Assembly (NCBI RefSeq): GCF_000014185.1
Contig: NC_008148.1
Coordinates: 744,001-808,000 of the forward strand
Length of the DNA: 64,000 bases
Source of the DNA: Rubrobacter xylanophilus DSM 9941
GTDB taxonomy: Bacteria; Actinomycetota; Rubrobacteria; Rubrobacterales; Rubrobacteraceae
Reading direction: 5' to 3'
Part shown: piece by piece, positions 56,987 through 64,000 of the stretch
Numbering within the stretch: position 1 is the first letter of the stretch
Layout of the letters: each line of letters starts with the position of its first letter
Position numbers and translations under genes: made by a program
Notes under the pieces: generated by a model
Told to the model about the DNA's origin: nothing
The model's input: only the letters and a program-made list of their open reading frames with translations
Databases searched by the model: none

Positions 56987-58717
56987 GTGGGGGAGGCTCT
57001 TTCCAACCTCGAGATAGCAAGAGGGGCGAAGCTACTGCCCATAGAAGAGGTGGGGCGCTCCATGGGCCTCAGAGAAGAGCGCCACCTCGAGCCCTACGGC
57101 AGGCACGTGGCCAAGGTGGACCTCTGTGCCATAGAGGATCTCTCGGAGAGGCCAAAGGCGAAGTACATCCTTGTCTCTGCCATAACCCCAACCCCTCTTG
57201 GGGAGGGCAAGACCACGACCACCGTTGGTTTGGGGCAGGCCTTCTCGCACATAGGCAAGAGGGCCACCATCGCCATAAGGCAGGCCTCCATGGGCCCTGC
57301 CTTTGGGATAAAGGGTGGGGCTGCTGGGGGAGGATACTCGCAGGTTGTGCCCATGGAGCGGCTCAATTTGCACCTTACGGGCGACCTGCACGCCGTGACA
57401 GAGGCGCACAACATGCTCGCTGCGATGATAGACAACCACCTCTACCACGGAAACGGGCTTGGGATAGAGCCCCACTCCATCAGCTGGCGGCGGGTCATGG
57501 ACGTAAACGACCGCAGCCTGAGGAACATCGTCATAGGCCTTGGGGCCAGGACGGACGGCGTCCCGCGCCAGTCGGGCTTTGACATAACGGCGGCCTCTGA
57601 GGTGATGGCCATCCTTGCCCTTGCCAGCTCCCTTGAGGACTTGAGGGAGCGCCTTGGCAGGATAGTCATAGGGCACAACAGGGAGGGCAACCCCGTAAGC
57701 GCCGAGGACGTAAGAGGGGCTGGGGCGATGGCTGTGATCCTCAAGGAGGCCATAAAGCCCAACCTCATGCAGACCCTTGAGGGCACCCCTGCGCTGGTGC
57801 ACGCAGGTCCCTTTGGCAACATAGCCACCGGCAACTCCTCCGTCGTTGCCGACCTCATAGGCATCCGCACCGCGGACTACCTCATAACCGAGGCGGGCTT
57901 TGGGGCGGACATGGGGGCAGAGCGCTTCTTCAACATAAAGTGCCGCATCTCGGGCCTTGAGCCGGACGCTGCCGTAGTGGTTGCCACGGTGCGGGCGCTC
58001 AAGGCCCACTCGGGGCGCTACCAGATAAAGGCCGGCGCTCCGCTTCCCGAAGAGCTGCTTGAGGAGAACCCGCAGGACGTTCTGGCGGGGGCCGAGAACC
58101 TCAAAAAGCAGATAGAGAACATAAAGCTGCACGGGGTTCCGGCCGTTGTGGCCATAAACGCCTTTCCCACAGACCACCCATCGGAGCACAAAGCCATAGA
58201 GGAGGCGGCAAAGGAGGTGGGGGCGAGGTGCGCCGTGTGCCGCCACTTCACCGAAGGAGGGAAAGGGGCGGTAGAGCTTGCGCGGGCCCTCGAGGAGACG
58301 ATAGAGGAGAACGAGAGGGAGAGAAGAAGGGGAGGAGGCGGCTCCTTCCGCTTTCTCTACCCGCTTGAGATGCCGCTAAAGCAGAAGATAGAGACCATAG
58401 CCAGAGAGGTCTATGGGGCAGAGGGGGTAGAGTACGACGCCGAGGCGCTGAGAGCCCTTGAGGGCTTTGAGCGGGCTGGGTTTGGGAGGCTTCCCGTATG
58501 CCTGGCCAAGACGCACCTCTCCCTCTCCTCCGACCCTGCTCTGAAAGGGGCACCGAGAGGCTGGAAGCTCTCGGTGAGGGAGGTGAGGGCCTCTGTTGGG
58601 GCGGGGTTCATCTACCCCATCTGCGGGCAGATGCGCACCATGCCGGGCCTTTCGGCGCATCCGGCTGCCGAGAGGATAGACCTCGATGGGGAGGGCAACG
58701 TAGTGGGGCTGTTTTGA
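56987..58717 (+). CDS. fhs: Formate-tetrahydrofolate ligase
   Basis: 576-aa FTHFS: SAITPTPLGEGKTTTTVGLGQA (P-loop), RQASMGPAFGIKGGAAGGGYSQVVPMER, NRNLRNIVIGLG-like segment, TEAGFGADMGAERFFNIKCR, GFIYPICGQMRTMPGLSAHPA. Reversible: 10-formyl-THF + ADP + Pi to formate + THF + ATP. Beside demethylation genes it can both recycle THF and gain ATP. Length matches the family. GTG 56987, 3 bp after metF. Confidence 0.93.
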   Translation: MGEALSNLEIARGAKLLPIEEVGRSMGLREERHLEPYGRHVAKVDLCAIEDLSERPKAKYILVSAITPTPLGEGKTTTTVGLGQAFSHIGKRATIAIRQASMGPAFGIKGGAAGGGYSQVVPMERLNLHLTGDLHAVTEAHNMLAAMIDNHLYHGNGLGIEPHSISWRRVMDVNDRSLRNIVIGLGARTDGVPRQSGFDITAASEVMAILALASSLEDLRERLGRIVIGHNREGNPVSAEDVRGAGAMAVILKEAIKPNLMQTLEGTPALVHAGPFGNIATGNSSVVADLIGIRTADYLITEAGFGADMGAERFFNIKCRISGLEPDAAVVVATVRALKAHSGRYQIKAGAPLPEELLEENPQDVLAGAENLKKQIENIKLHGVPAVVAINAFPTDHPSEHKAIEEAAKEVGARCAVCRHFTEGGKGAVELARALEETIEENERERRRGGGGSFRFLYPLEMPLKQKIETIAREVYGAEGVEYDAEALRALEGFERAGFGRLPVCLAKTHLSLSSDPALKGAPRGWKLSVREVRASVGAGFIYPICGQMRTMPGLSAHPAAERIDLDGEGNVVGLF

Positions 58718-58787
58718 GGTGCGTGGCGGCGGGCGCGGGTACAATGGTTTTGGTTGAGAGGCTGTGAGGCCGGGAAGGAGGCAGGCG

Positions 58788-60116
58788 ATGCCCGAGAGAA
58801 GGACGCCGCTTTACGACTTTCACCTGCGAGCGGGGCGGGGGATGGTGCGGGGCGGCGGGGGGTACCTGTTCCCCAGCTCCTACACCTCTCCGGTGGAGGA
58901 GCACCTCAACGTGCGGCGCAACGTGGGCCTGCAGGATCTCTCGAGCATGGGGCAGATAGACGTGAAGGGCCCTGGGGCCGAGAGGCTGCTGCGGCGGCTT
59001 CTGGTGAACGAGGTTTTGGACATGCAGCCGGGGCAGCTCAGGTACTCCACGATGTGCAACGAGGCGGGCGGCGTTGTGGACGACGTGACCGTCTACAAGT
59101 TCTCTGATGAGCACTTCATGGTGGTTGCCAGCAGCGCTCCGCGCCTCAAGAGCTACCGGTGGATCAGGGAGCATGCGGAGGGCTCGAGCGCCTATGTGAC
59201 CGACATGACGGCGGGCATAGCGCTGCTTGCGGTGCAGGGGCCGCTCTCCCGCCCGCTGCTTGAGGGGGTGGTTGAGGGGGCGGAGCTTGAGCGGATGCGC
59301 TTTTTCCGGTTTGCTGCCTGCAGGGTTGGGGAGGTGGAGGTGATCGTCTCGCGCTCTGGGTACACCGGGGAGCTTGGCTACGAGGTGTATGTGCCGGCTG
59401 ACCAGGCGCGGGAGGTCTGGGACTTTCTGCTGGAGCGGGGGAAGGAGTTTGAGCTCAAGCCCTATGGGGTTGAGGCGATGCAGTCGCTCAGGATCGAGAA
59501 GGCGCTGCCGCTCTATGGCCCCGACATAAGCGAGGAGCACACCCCCTTTCATGTGGGCCTTGAGCGGTGGATACGCTTTGAGAAGCCGGACTTTATCGGG
59601 CGGGAGGCGCTGCTTGGGGTGCAGCGGCGGGGCATAGAGCGGCGCTGGGTTGGGCTTGTGCTGGAGAGCGAGGTGCCGGCCTCAAACGGGGATGCCATCT
59701 ACAGCATCGCCGATGTGGCCAGCTACCGGGAGGTCATAGAGACGGGGGCGGAGGCAGGGCACTACGAGGAGGCGCTGCTGCCCGGGGAGCGCAAGGTGGG
59801 GGAGGTGACCTCCAGCGCCTGGGGCCCCTCGGTGGGCAAGATGCTCGCCCTGGGGTACGTGCACACGGCGCACGCCTGGCCTGGGAGCAACCTGATCGTG
59901 GACATAGGAGGAGGGCGCCCCGTGCCGGCGCGGGTGGAGCGCACCCCCTTCTTCGACCCGGAGAACGCCAGGGTGCGCAGCGCGCCGCTTGAGGACGGGC
60001 GGCGCCTCGGGCAAAAAGGAGGGGCGGCTTTGCACGAGGCGGAGACCCAGAAGAACATACCCCTCAGGCACACCCCTACCACCACCGTTGCTGACGGCGG
60101 GGGCCAGAGGCCATGA
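58788..60116 (+). CDS. GcvT-like aminomethyltransferase family protein
   Basis: 442-aa GcvT-fold protein: TPLYDFHLRAGRGMVRGGGGY, DLSSMGQIDVKGPGAERLL, CNEAGGVVDDVTVYKF, SRSGYTGELGYEVYVP, PFHVGLERWIRFEKPDFIGREALL. Longer than GcvT (360-370) with a 30-residue C-terminal tail. Directly overlaps the sarcosine oxidase gene (ATGA), so it may capture the formaldehyde released there on THF. ATG 58788 follows GGAAGGAGGC. A TACAAT at 58740-58745 could be an internal promoter. Confidence 0.82.
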   Translation: MPERRTPLYDFHLRAGRGMVRGGGGYLFPSSYTSPVEEHLNVRRNVGLQDLSSMGQIDVKGPGAERLLRRLLVNEVLDMQPGQLRYSTMCNEAGGVVDDVTVYKFSDEHFMVVASSAPRLKSYRWIREHAEGSSAYVTDMTAGIALLAVQGPLSRPLLEGVVEGAELERMRFFRFAACRVGEVEVIVSRSGYTGELGYEVYVPADQAREVWDFLLERGKEFELKPYGVEAMQSLRIEKALPLYGPDISEEHTPFHVGLERWIRFEKPDFIGREALLGVQRRGIERRWVGLVLESEVPASNGDAIYSIADVASYREVIETGAEAGHYEEALLPGERKVGEVTSSAWGPSVGKMLALGYVHTAHAWPGSNLIVDIGGGRPVPARVERTPFFDPENARVRSAPLEDGRRLGQKGGAALHEAETQKNIPLRHTPTTTVADGGGQRP

Positions 60117-61399
60117 CGACCACGATGAGGGGCGCAGGAGGCTACTACTACTACGGCGGGCGCTACGACGCGATCGTGGTTGGGGTAGGGGCGATGGGCA
60201 GCGCTGCGCTCTACCACCTGGCGAGGAGGGGCAAGCGAGTCTTGGGGCTAGAGCGCTTTGGCATCCCGCACGCCATGGGCTCCTCCCACGGGCACACCCG
60301 CATCATCCGGCTCGCCTACTACGAGCACCCCTCCTATGTGGTGCTGCTGCGGCGCGCCTACGAGCTGTGGCGGGAGCTGGAGCGGGAGGCGGGCGAGCAG
60401 CTGCTCCACATCACCGGCTCCATAGACGCCGGTCCCGAGGACTCCTGGGTCTTTCGGGGCTCCTGGGAGTCGGCCAGGATGCACGAGCTGCCCCACGAAG
60501 TGCTCACCGGCTCCGAGCTGCACAGGCGCTACCCCGCCTACAGGCTGCCCAAAGACCACCTCGCCCTCCTGCAGCCGGAGGGGGGCTTTCTGAAGCCCGA
60601 GCGGTGCATAGTGGCCCATGTGATGGCCGCGCAGGCGCGGGGGGCCGAAGTGCACGCCCACGAGAAAGTCCTCGAGTGGGGGCCATCAGAAGGAGGCGGA
60701 GGGGTAAGGGTGCGCACCGAGCGGGGCACCTACGAGGCGGAGAAGCTCATTTTGAGCGCCGGGGCGTGGATGGGGGAGCTTGCCCCGGAGGCTTTGGGCG
60801 GGGTTGCGGTGGCCGAGCGGCAGGTTTTGGCGTGGCTGCAGCCGCAGAAACCCGAGCTCTTCAGGCCGCAGAACTTTCCGGTATTCAACCTGCTGGTGGA
60901 GGAGGGGCGCTTCTACGGCTTTCCGGTCTTTGGGGTACCTGGCTTCAAGTTTGGCAAGTACCACCACCTGCTCGAAGAGCTCGGCGAGCCCGACAGGCTC
61001 GACCGGCAGGTGCACTGGCGGGACGAGCAGATGCTCAGGGAGTTTGCCGAGCGCTACTTTCCAGAGGGCTGCGGGCCCACGATGGACCTGCAGGTGTGCA
61101 TGTTCACCAACACGCAGGACAACCACTTCATCATCGACCTCTACCCTGGGCTCGAGCAGGTGGTGATCGCCTCGCCCTGCTCTGGGCACGGGTTCAAGTT
61201 TGCCAGCGTGGTAGGGGAGATACTTGCCGACCTTGCCGACTCTGGGGCCAGCCGCCACGACATCTCCCTCTTCAGGGTGGGGCGGCTGCTGCGGGGCGCG
61301 TCCCCTGCGGGAGAACCCGCCGCGCCCCCGGCGGACGGCGCCCGCAACGGCCGTCCGGCGTCCTTCCCGCGCCCGCGGGAGATGAGAACCTTCTGGTAG
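60113..61399 (+). CDS. Monomeric sarcosine oxidase / N-methyl amino-acid oxidase (MSOX/SoxB-like)
   Basis: 428-aa DAO-family flavoprotein: YDAIVVGVGAMGSAALYHLARRGKRVLGLERFGIPH, GSSHGHTRIIRLAYYEHP (MSOX block), LQVCMFTNTQDNHFIIDLYPG with Cys329 in place of the covalent-FAD Cys of MSOX, and SPCSGHGFKFASVVGEILADL. It oxidises sarcosine to glycine, formaldehyde and H2O2. N terminus carries a Tyr-rich stretch (GGYYYYGGRY). The last about 40 residues are a Pro/Ala-rich extension. ATG 60113 overlaps the GcvT-like stop. Confidence 0.88.
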   Translation: MTTTMRGAGGYYYYGGRYDAIVVGVGAMGSAALYHLARRGKRVLGLERFGIPHAMGSSHGHTRIIRLAYYEHPSYVVLLRRAYELWRELEREAGEQLLHITGSIDAGPEDSWVFRGSWESARMHELPHEVLTGSELHRRYPAYRLPKDHLALLQPEGGFLKPERCIVAHVMAAQARGAEVHAHEKVLEWGPSEGGGGVRVRTERGTYEAEKLILSAGAWMGELAPEALGGVAVAERQVLAWLQPQKPELFRPQNFPVFNLLVEEGRFYGFPVFGVPGFKFGKYHHLLEELGEPDRLDRQVHWRDEQMLREFAERYFPEGCGPTMDLQVCMFTNTQDNHFIIDLYPGLEQVVIASPCSGHGFKFASVVGEILADLADSGASRHDISLFRVGRLLRGASPAGEPAAPPADGARNGRPASFPRPREMRTFW

Positions 61400-61434
61400 C
61401 CGCGCGCTGCGGGGTCGGGGGGAGAGGGGGAGTG

Positions 61435-61440
61435 TAGAAT
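61435..61440 (+). promoter_or_regulatory. -10 element of the IclR gene (leaderless)
   Basis: TAGAAT, 7 bp before ATG 61448; the box itself overlaps the earlier ATG 61439, which argues against that start. Confidence 0.5.
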
Positions 61441-61447
61441 GTCATTG

Positions 61448-62221
61448 ATGGATGCTTTGAACCGCAAGAGCGGCTCCGTCCAGTCCGTGGACCGGGCCAT
61501 AACCGTGCTCGAGTTTCTGGCGCGCAACGGCTGGTCCGGGGTAACGGAGGTCGCCAACGAGCTGGGAATACACAAGTCCACCGCCTACCGGCTCCTCACC
61601 ACGCTCAGGGACCGGGGGCTGGTCGAGCAGGACGCGGCGACGGAGAAGTACCGGCTCGGGTTCGGGCTGGTGCTCCTGGCCCAGTCGGTCACGGCGGGGC
61701 TGGACATCCTGCGCTGCGCCCGTCCGGTGTGCGAGCGCCTGAGCGAGCGGACGGGGGAGACCGTCACGGTCGCGGTGCTGGAGGATGACGACGCGGTGGT
61801 GATCCACCAGCAGATCTCCGACGCCTCCGCGCTGAGCGTGGACTGGACCGGCCGGGCCACGCCGCTGCACGCGACGGCGGCGGGCAAGATCTTTTTGCTC
61901 CACATGCCGGAGGAGCAGCGGCGGCGCCTGCTGAGCGAGCCGCTGCCGCGCTACACGCAGAACACGATCGTGGAGCCCGGGCGCCTGCTGGAGCACATCC
62001 AGGAGATCCGGGAGACCGGCTACGCCTACACGATCGAGGAGCTGGAGGACGGGCTGAACGCCGTGGGAGCCCCGATCTACGCCTCCGGCGGGGCGGTCGC
62101 GGGGGCGGTGACGGTCTCGGGCCCCGCCTTCCGGATGCCCCCCGAGTCGGTGCCGAAGGTGGGGCGGCTGGTGAAGGAGGCGGCGGCGGAGATCTCGCGC
62201 TGTCTGGGCTTCAAGGGCTGA
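61448..62221 (+). CDS. IclR-family transcriptional regulator
   Basis: 257 aa. Winged helix-turn-helix at about 10-75 (SVQSVDRAITVLEFLARN, VTEVANELGIHKSTAYRLLTTLRDRGLVEQ) and a C-terminal effector domain (RPVCERLSERTGETVTVAVLE, LHATAAGKIFL, GYAYTIEELEDGLNAVGAPI). It likely controls the methyl-catabolic genes in response to an intermediate and may bind the shared motifs at 45.6 and 51.0-51.15 kb. ATG 61448 is preferred over 61439 because of the -10 position. Confidence 0.88.
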   Translation: MDALNRKSGSVQSVDRAITVLEFLARNGWSGVTEVANELGIHKSTAYRLLTTLRDRGLVEQDAATEKYRLGFGLVLLAQSVTAGLDILRCARPVCERLSERTGETVTVAVLEDDDAVVIHQQISDASALSVDWTGRATPLHATAAGKIFLLHMPEEQRRRLLSEPLPRYTQNTIVEPGRLLEHIQEIRETGYAYTIEELEDGLNAVGAPIYASGGAVAGAVTVSGPAFRMPPESVPKVGRLVKEAAAEISRCLGFKG

Positions 62222-62266
62222 GGGGGCCGTTCGGAGGCCCCTCCTCGGGGAGGAGCCTCCCGAGGG

Positions 62267-62304
62267 AGGCGGCGCTGCCACCCCGCGGGGTGGCAGCGCC
62301 GCCT
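62267..62304. terminator. 38-nt perfect palindrome, bidirectional terminator
   Basis: Completely self-complementary GC-rich hairpin between the stops of two convergent genes (iclR and the sulfatase-like gene). A second, imperfect inverted repeat lies just upstream at about 62233-62260. Neither has a U run. Confidence 0.6.
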
Positions 62305-62320
62305 GAGGCATGGTCCGGTC

Positions 62321-63781
62321 CTAGCTCGCCTCCCCTGCCAGGTCGCGGCTGGCGGGGATGCTCCCGCGGAGCCTCTCCAGCGCCGCCCGCCGGGGCTCGA
62401 GGTGGCGTTCCGGGGTTCCGAGCCGCTCCAGGAAGGAGACGGCCTCCCCGGCGAGGCGCACGCCCTCCCCCGGCGCTTCCGGCCAGACGTTGTGCTTCTC
62501 CTGCGGGTCCCGTCCGAGGTCGTAGAGCTCGGGTTCGTCCTCCGGCCCCCCGAGGATGAGCGAGCGCTCGCGGGTGGTGACGGTGAGCGGCATGTAGCTG
62601 GCTATGCGCCGGGGCCTGGAGTCCACGGCGGTGGTGAGCTCGCCCTCGGCGAAGTACAGGGGCCAGGAGCTGATGACGAAGCGCCGGTGCTCCTCCCGCT
62701 CGCCGCGCAACACGCCGAGGAAGGACTCGCCCTGCACGCGCTGCGGCCTCTCCACCCCCGCGAGCTCCAGCAGGGTGGGGGCGAGGTCGGGGTGGGTGGT
62801 CATGGTGTCCCGGCGGCCCGGGGGGACGCCGGGGACGCGGGCGATGAGCGGCACCCGGGTCAGCTCGGAGTACAGGGGGGACCACCCCACGGTGAGCAGC
62901 CAGGACTCGGGGAGCCAGTCGGGGAGCACGGAGTCCTCGGAGACCACCGCGTCCGGGTCGTGGACCCACTCGGCCTTCCCGAAGTACCCGTGCTCGCCGA
63001 AGTAGAAGCCGTGGTCGGAGAGGAAGAAGACGGCGGTGTTCTCCCGGAGCCCGAGGACGTCGAGCTTGGCGAGCAGCCGGCCGACCCACAGGTCCACCAT
63101 GGTGACCTCGCCGCAGTAGGTGGCGTGCGCCACCCGCACGTCCTCCTCGGAGAGCCCGACCTCCTCCCACCGGCCGTAGGCCGGGTAGATCTTGCGCCCG
63201 TCGTAGTCCGGGCGGTAGAGCCGGGTGTAGTAGTCGGGGGCGTCCCACGGCTCGTGGGGGTCCCAGGTGTCCACGTAGAGGAAGAAGCGCTCCCGGTGGT
63301 GCCGCTCGAGCCAGCGCTCGGCCTCGGTCATGGTGCGCGCCACCATCCTGTCGGCCTCGTAGCGCCAGGTGGAGCGGCAGTCGGAGCGCTCCTGCGGCCG
63401 GGTGTCGTCGCCCTGTCCCCTGACCCAGATGAAGTCGTCGAAGCCCCGGTCGTAGCCGTAGCCGTTCCTGACGAAGAAGGGGGTGTCGACGATCCCCATG
63501 GTGAGGTAGCCGGCCTCGGAGAGCAGGCCGGGGAGGGTGGGCAGGTCCCTGGGCAGGGGCTCCCAGCCCATGAAGGTGTAGGAGAAGGTCCCCGTGAGGA
63601 TGTCCGCCCGGGCGGGCATGGTGGGGAAGGAGGAGATCACGTGCCGCTCAAAGACGACCGAGGAGCGCGCGAGGGCGTCCAGGTTGGGCGTCCGGATCCA
63701 GGGGTTCCCATAAGCCCCCAGATGGTCCCGCCGAAACGTGTCCGAGACGATGACGACGATGTTCGGGCGCTCTGCCGCCAT
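62321..63781 (-). CDS. Sulfatase-superfamily hydrolase with Thr at the nucleophile position
   Basis: 486-aa alkaline-phosphatase-superfamily protein: NIVVIVSDTFRRDHLGAYGNPWIRTPNLDALA, then SSFPTMPARADILTG where T54-M-P-A-R replaces the C/S-x-P-x-R formylglycine motif; DTWDPHEPW; FFLSDHGFYFGEHGYFGKAEWVHD with metal Asp-His; C-terminal ELYDLGRDPQEKHNV. No signal peptide. Without Cys or Ser it cannot form formylglycine, so it may be a phosphodiesterase or phosphotransferase using Thr, as other members of the superfamily do. ATG 63781. Confidence 0.85.
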   Translation of the reverse strand: MAAERPNIVVIVSDTFRRDHLGAYGNPWIRTPNLDALARSSVVFERHVISSFPTMPARADILTGTFSYTFMGWEPLPRDLPTLPGLLSEAGYLTMGIVDTPFFVRNGYGYDRGFDDFIWVRGQGDDTRPQERSDCRSTWRYEADRMVARTMTEAERWLERHHRERFFLYVDTWDPHEPWDAPDYYTRLYRPDYDGRKIYPAYGRWEEVGLSEEDVRVAHATYCGEVTMVDLWVGRLLAKLDVLGLRENTAVFFLSDHGFYFGEHGYFGKAEWVHDPDAVVSEDSVLPDWLPESWLLTVGWSPLYSELTRVPLIARVPGVPPGRRDTMTTHPDLAPTLLELAGVERPQRVQGESFLGVLRGEREEHRRFVISSWPLYFAEGELTTAVDSRPRRIASYMPLTVTTRERSLILGGPEDEPELYDLGRDPQEKHNVWPEAPGEGVRLAGEAVSFLERLGTPERHLEPRRAALERLRGSIPASRDLAGEAS

Positions 63782-64000
63782 TTTCTTTCTCTGTTCCTCC
63801 CGCTCGCAGGGTTTTTCTCAGCAGATCCTCCGGCGCCAGCGCCCCCGGCGGAGCCCGGTACCCCACCCGAACCCCCTCCCACCACCGGCACCGCCGCCGG
63901 GCCGGAGCCCAGTAGTCCCCGGAACGGGGCGGGCACCGCCACGCCCGCGGAGCTCCCGGGCGGAGCTTGAGAATATTATCTACTAAGTTGGTTGACATCA
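63782..64000. other. Upstream region of the sulfatase-like gene, cut by the right edge
   Basis: 219 bp without a convincing gene. Near the edge an AT-rich patch (63970-63990) holds TAATAT on the minus strand, a possible -10 giving a long leader for the sulfatase gene, and TTGACA (63992-63997) on the plus strand that could be the -35 of a gene outside the window. Confidence 0.35.

Noticed and set aside
63648-63998. Minus-strand frame beginning MSTNLVDNI near the right edge
   Set aside because: Most of it overlaps the sulfatase gene in another frame and composition is Pro/Arg/Gly-rich. It lacks a ribosome site. Treated as leader DNA.
1-64000. CRISPR arrays, insertion sequences, attachment sites, replication origin
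   Set aside because: No regularly spaced direct repeats, transposase or integrase motifs, target duplications next to the tRNA, or DnaA-box clusters were seen.

Overview
The window is a very GC-rich bacterial chromosome segment with tightly packed genes, frequent 4-bp start/stop overlaps, many GTG/TTG starts, and actinobacterial hallmarks: a CysO-Mec-CysM-MoeZ sulfur cluster, HemQ, eukaryote-type Ser/Thr kinases, leaderless-looking promoters and an LPxTG wall protein. Together with the betaine and trait gene set this looks like a thermophilic deep-branching actinobacterium of the Rubrobacter type. That placement is inference from gene content; no database search was possible. No rRNA, CRISPR array, IS element or prophage was seen. 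One tRNA (Ser-GCT) is present.

Layout. 1-7.84 kb (minus strand): one seven-gene operon for a heptose-containing surface glycan (NodU-type carbamoyltransferase, GT2-HAD phosphatase fusion, GT9 heptosyltransferase, two GT4-like transferases, GmhA, and the kinase part of HldE cut by the left edge). 8.1-13.5 kb (plus): SDR enzymes, a Zn alcohol dehydrogenase, a sulfotransferase and small unknowns. 13.5-16.8 kb: aromatic amino-acid genes (tyrA-hisC minus, aroQ-DAHP synthase plus). 16.9-22 kb: tandem paralogous Ser/Thr kinases, an HtrA protease, a cold-shock protein and rpiA. 22-28 kb: assorted membrane and metabolic genes. 28.1-29.2 kb: an M19 dipeptidase with a frameshift. 29.3-32.2 kb (minus): moeZ-cysO-mec-cysM, an O-phosphoserine/thiocarboxylate cysteine pathway. 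32.3-34.1 kb: hemQ and an aldo/keto reductase. 34.2-37.7 kb: an LPDTG-anchored RlpA-like protein, ComB-like phosphatase, a 65-codon gene with strongly structured flanking RNA, tRNA-Ser and a YihY protein. 37.8-43.9 kb: topoisomerase III, an amine-oxidase-type flavoprotein, an ABC-2 exporter and a PIG-V-like mannosyltransferase.

44-62.2 kb is the most interesting region. It encodes uptake (BCCT) and stepwise oxidation/demethylation of choline and glycine betaine: GMC choline dehydrogenase-like and aldehyde dehydrogenase; then a DMGDH/SARDH-like flavoprotein, a cysteine-synthase-like PLP enzyme, a DmdA-like THF methyltransferase, a MetF-like reductase, Fhs, a GcvT-like protein, monomeric sarcosine oxidase and an IclR regulator. 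pabB-pabC (p-aminobenzoate for folate) are embedded divergently in the cluster. The inferred logic is removal of N-methyl groups onto tetrahydrofolate, oxidation of the C1 unit, and recovery as 10-formyl-THF/formate with ATP formation by Fhs. Three promoters in this cluster (GMC gene, pabB, DMGDH-like gene) share a GCAACAAGG element, which suggests one co-regulated unit. 62.3-63.8 kb holds a sulfatase-superfamily enzyme with Thr in place of the usual Cys/Ser nucleophile.

All promoters, terminators and RNA structures below are read by eye. Product names rest on recognised family motifs, not on alignments.
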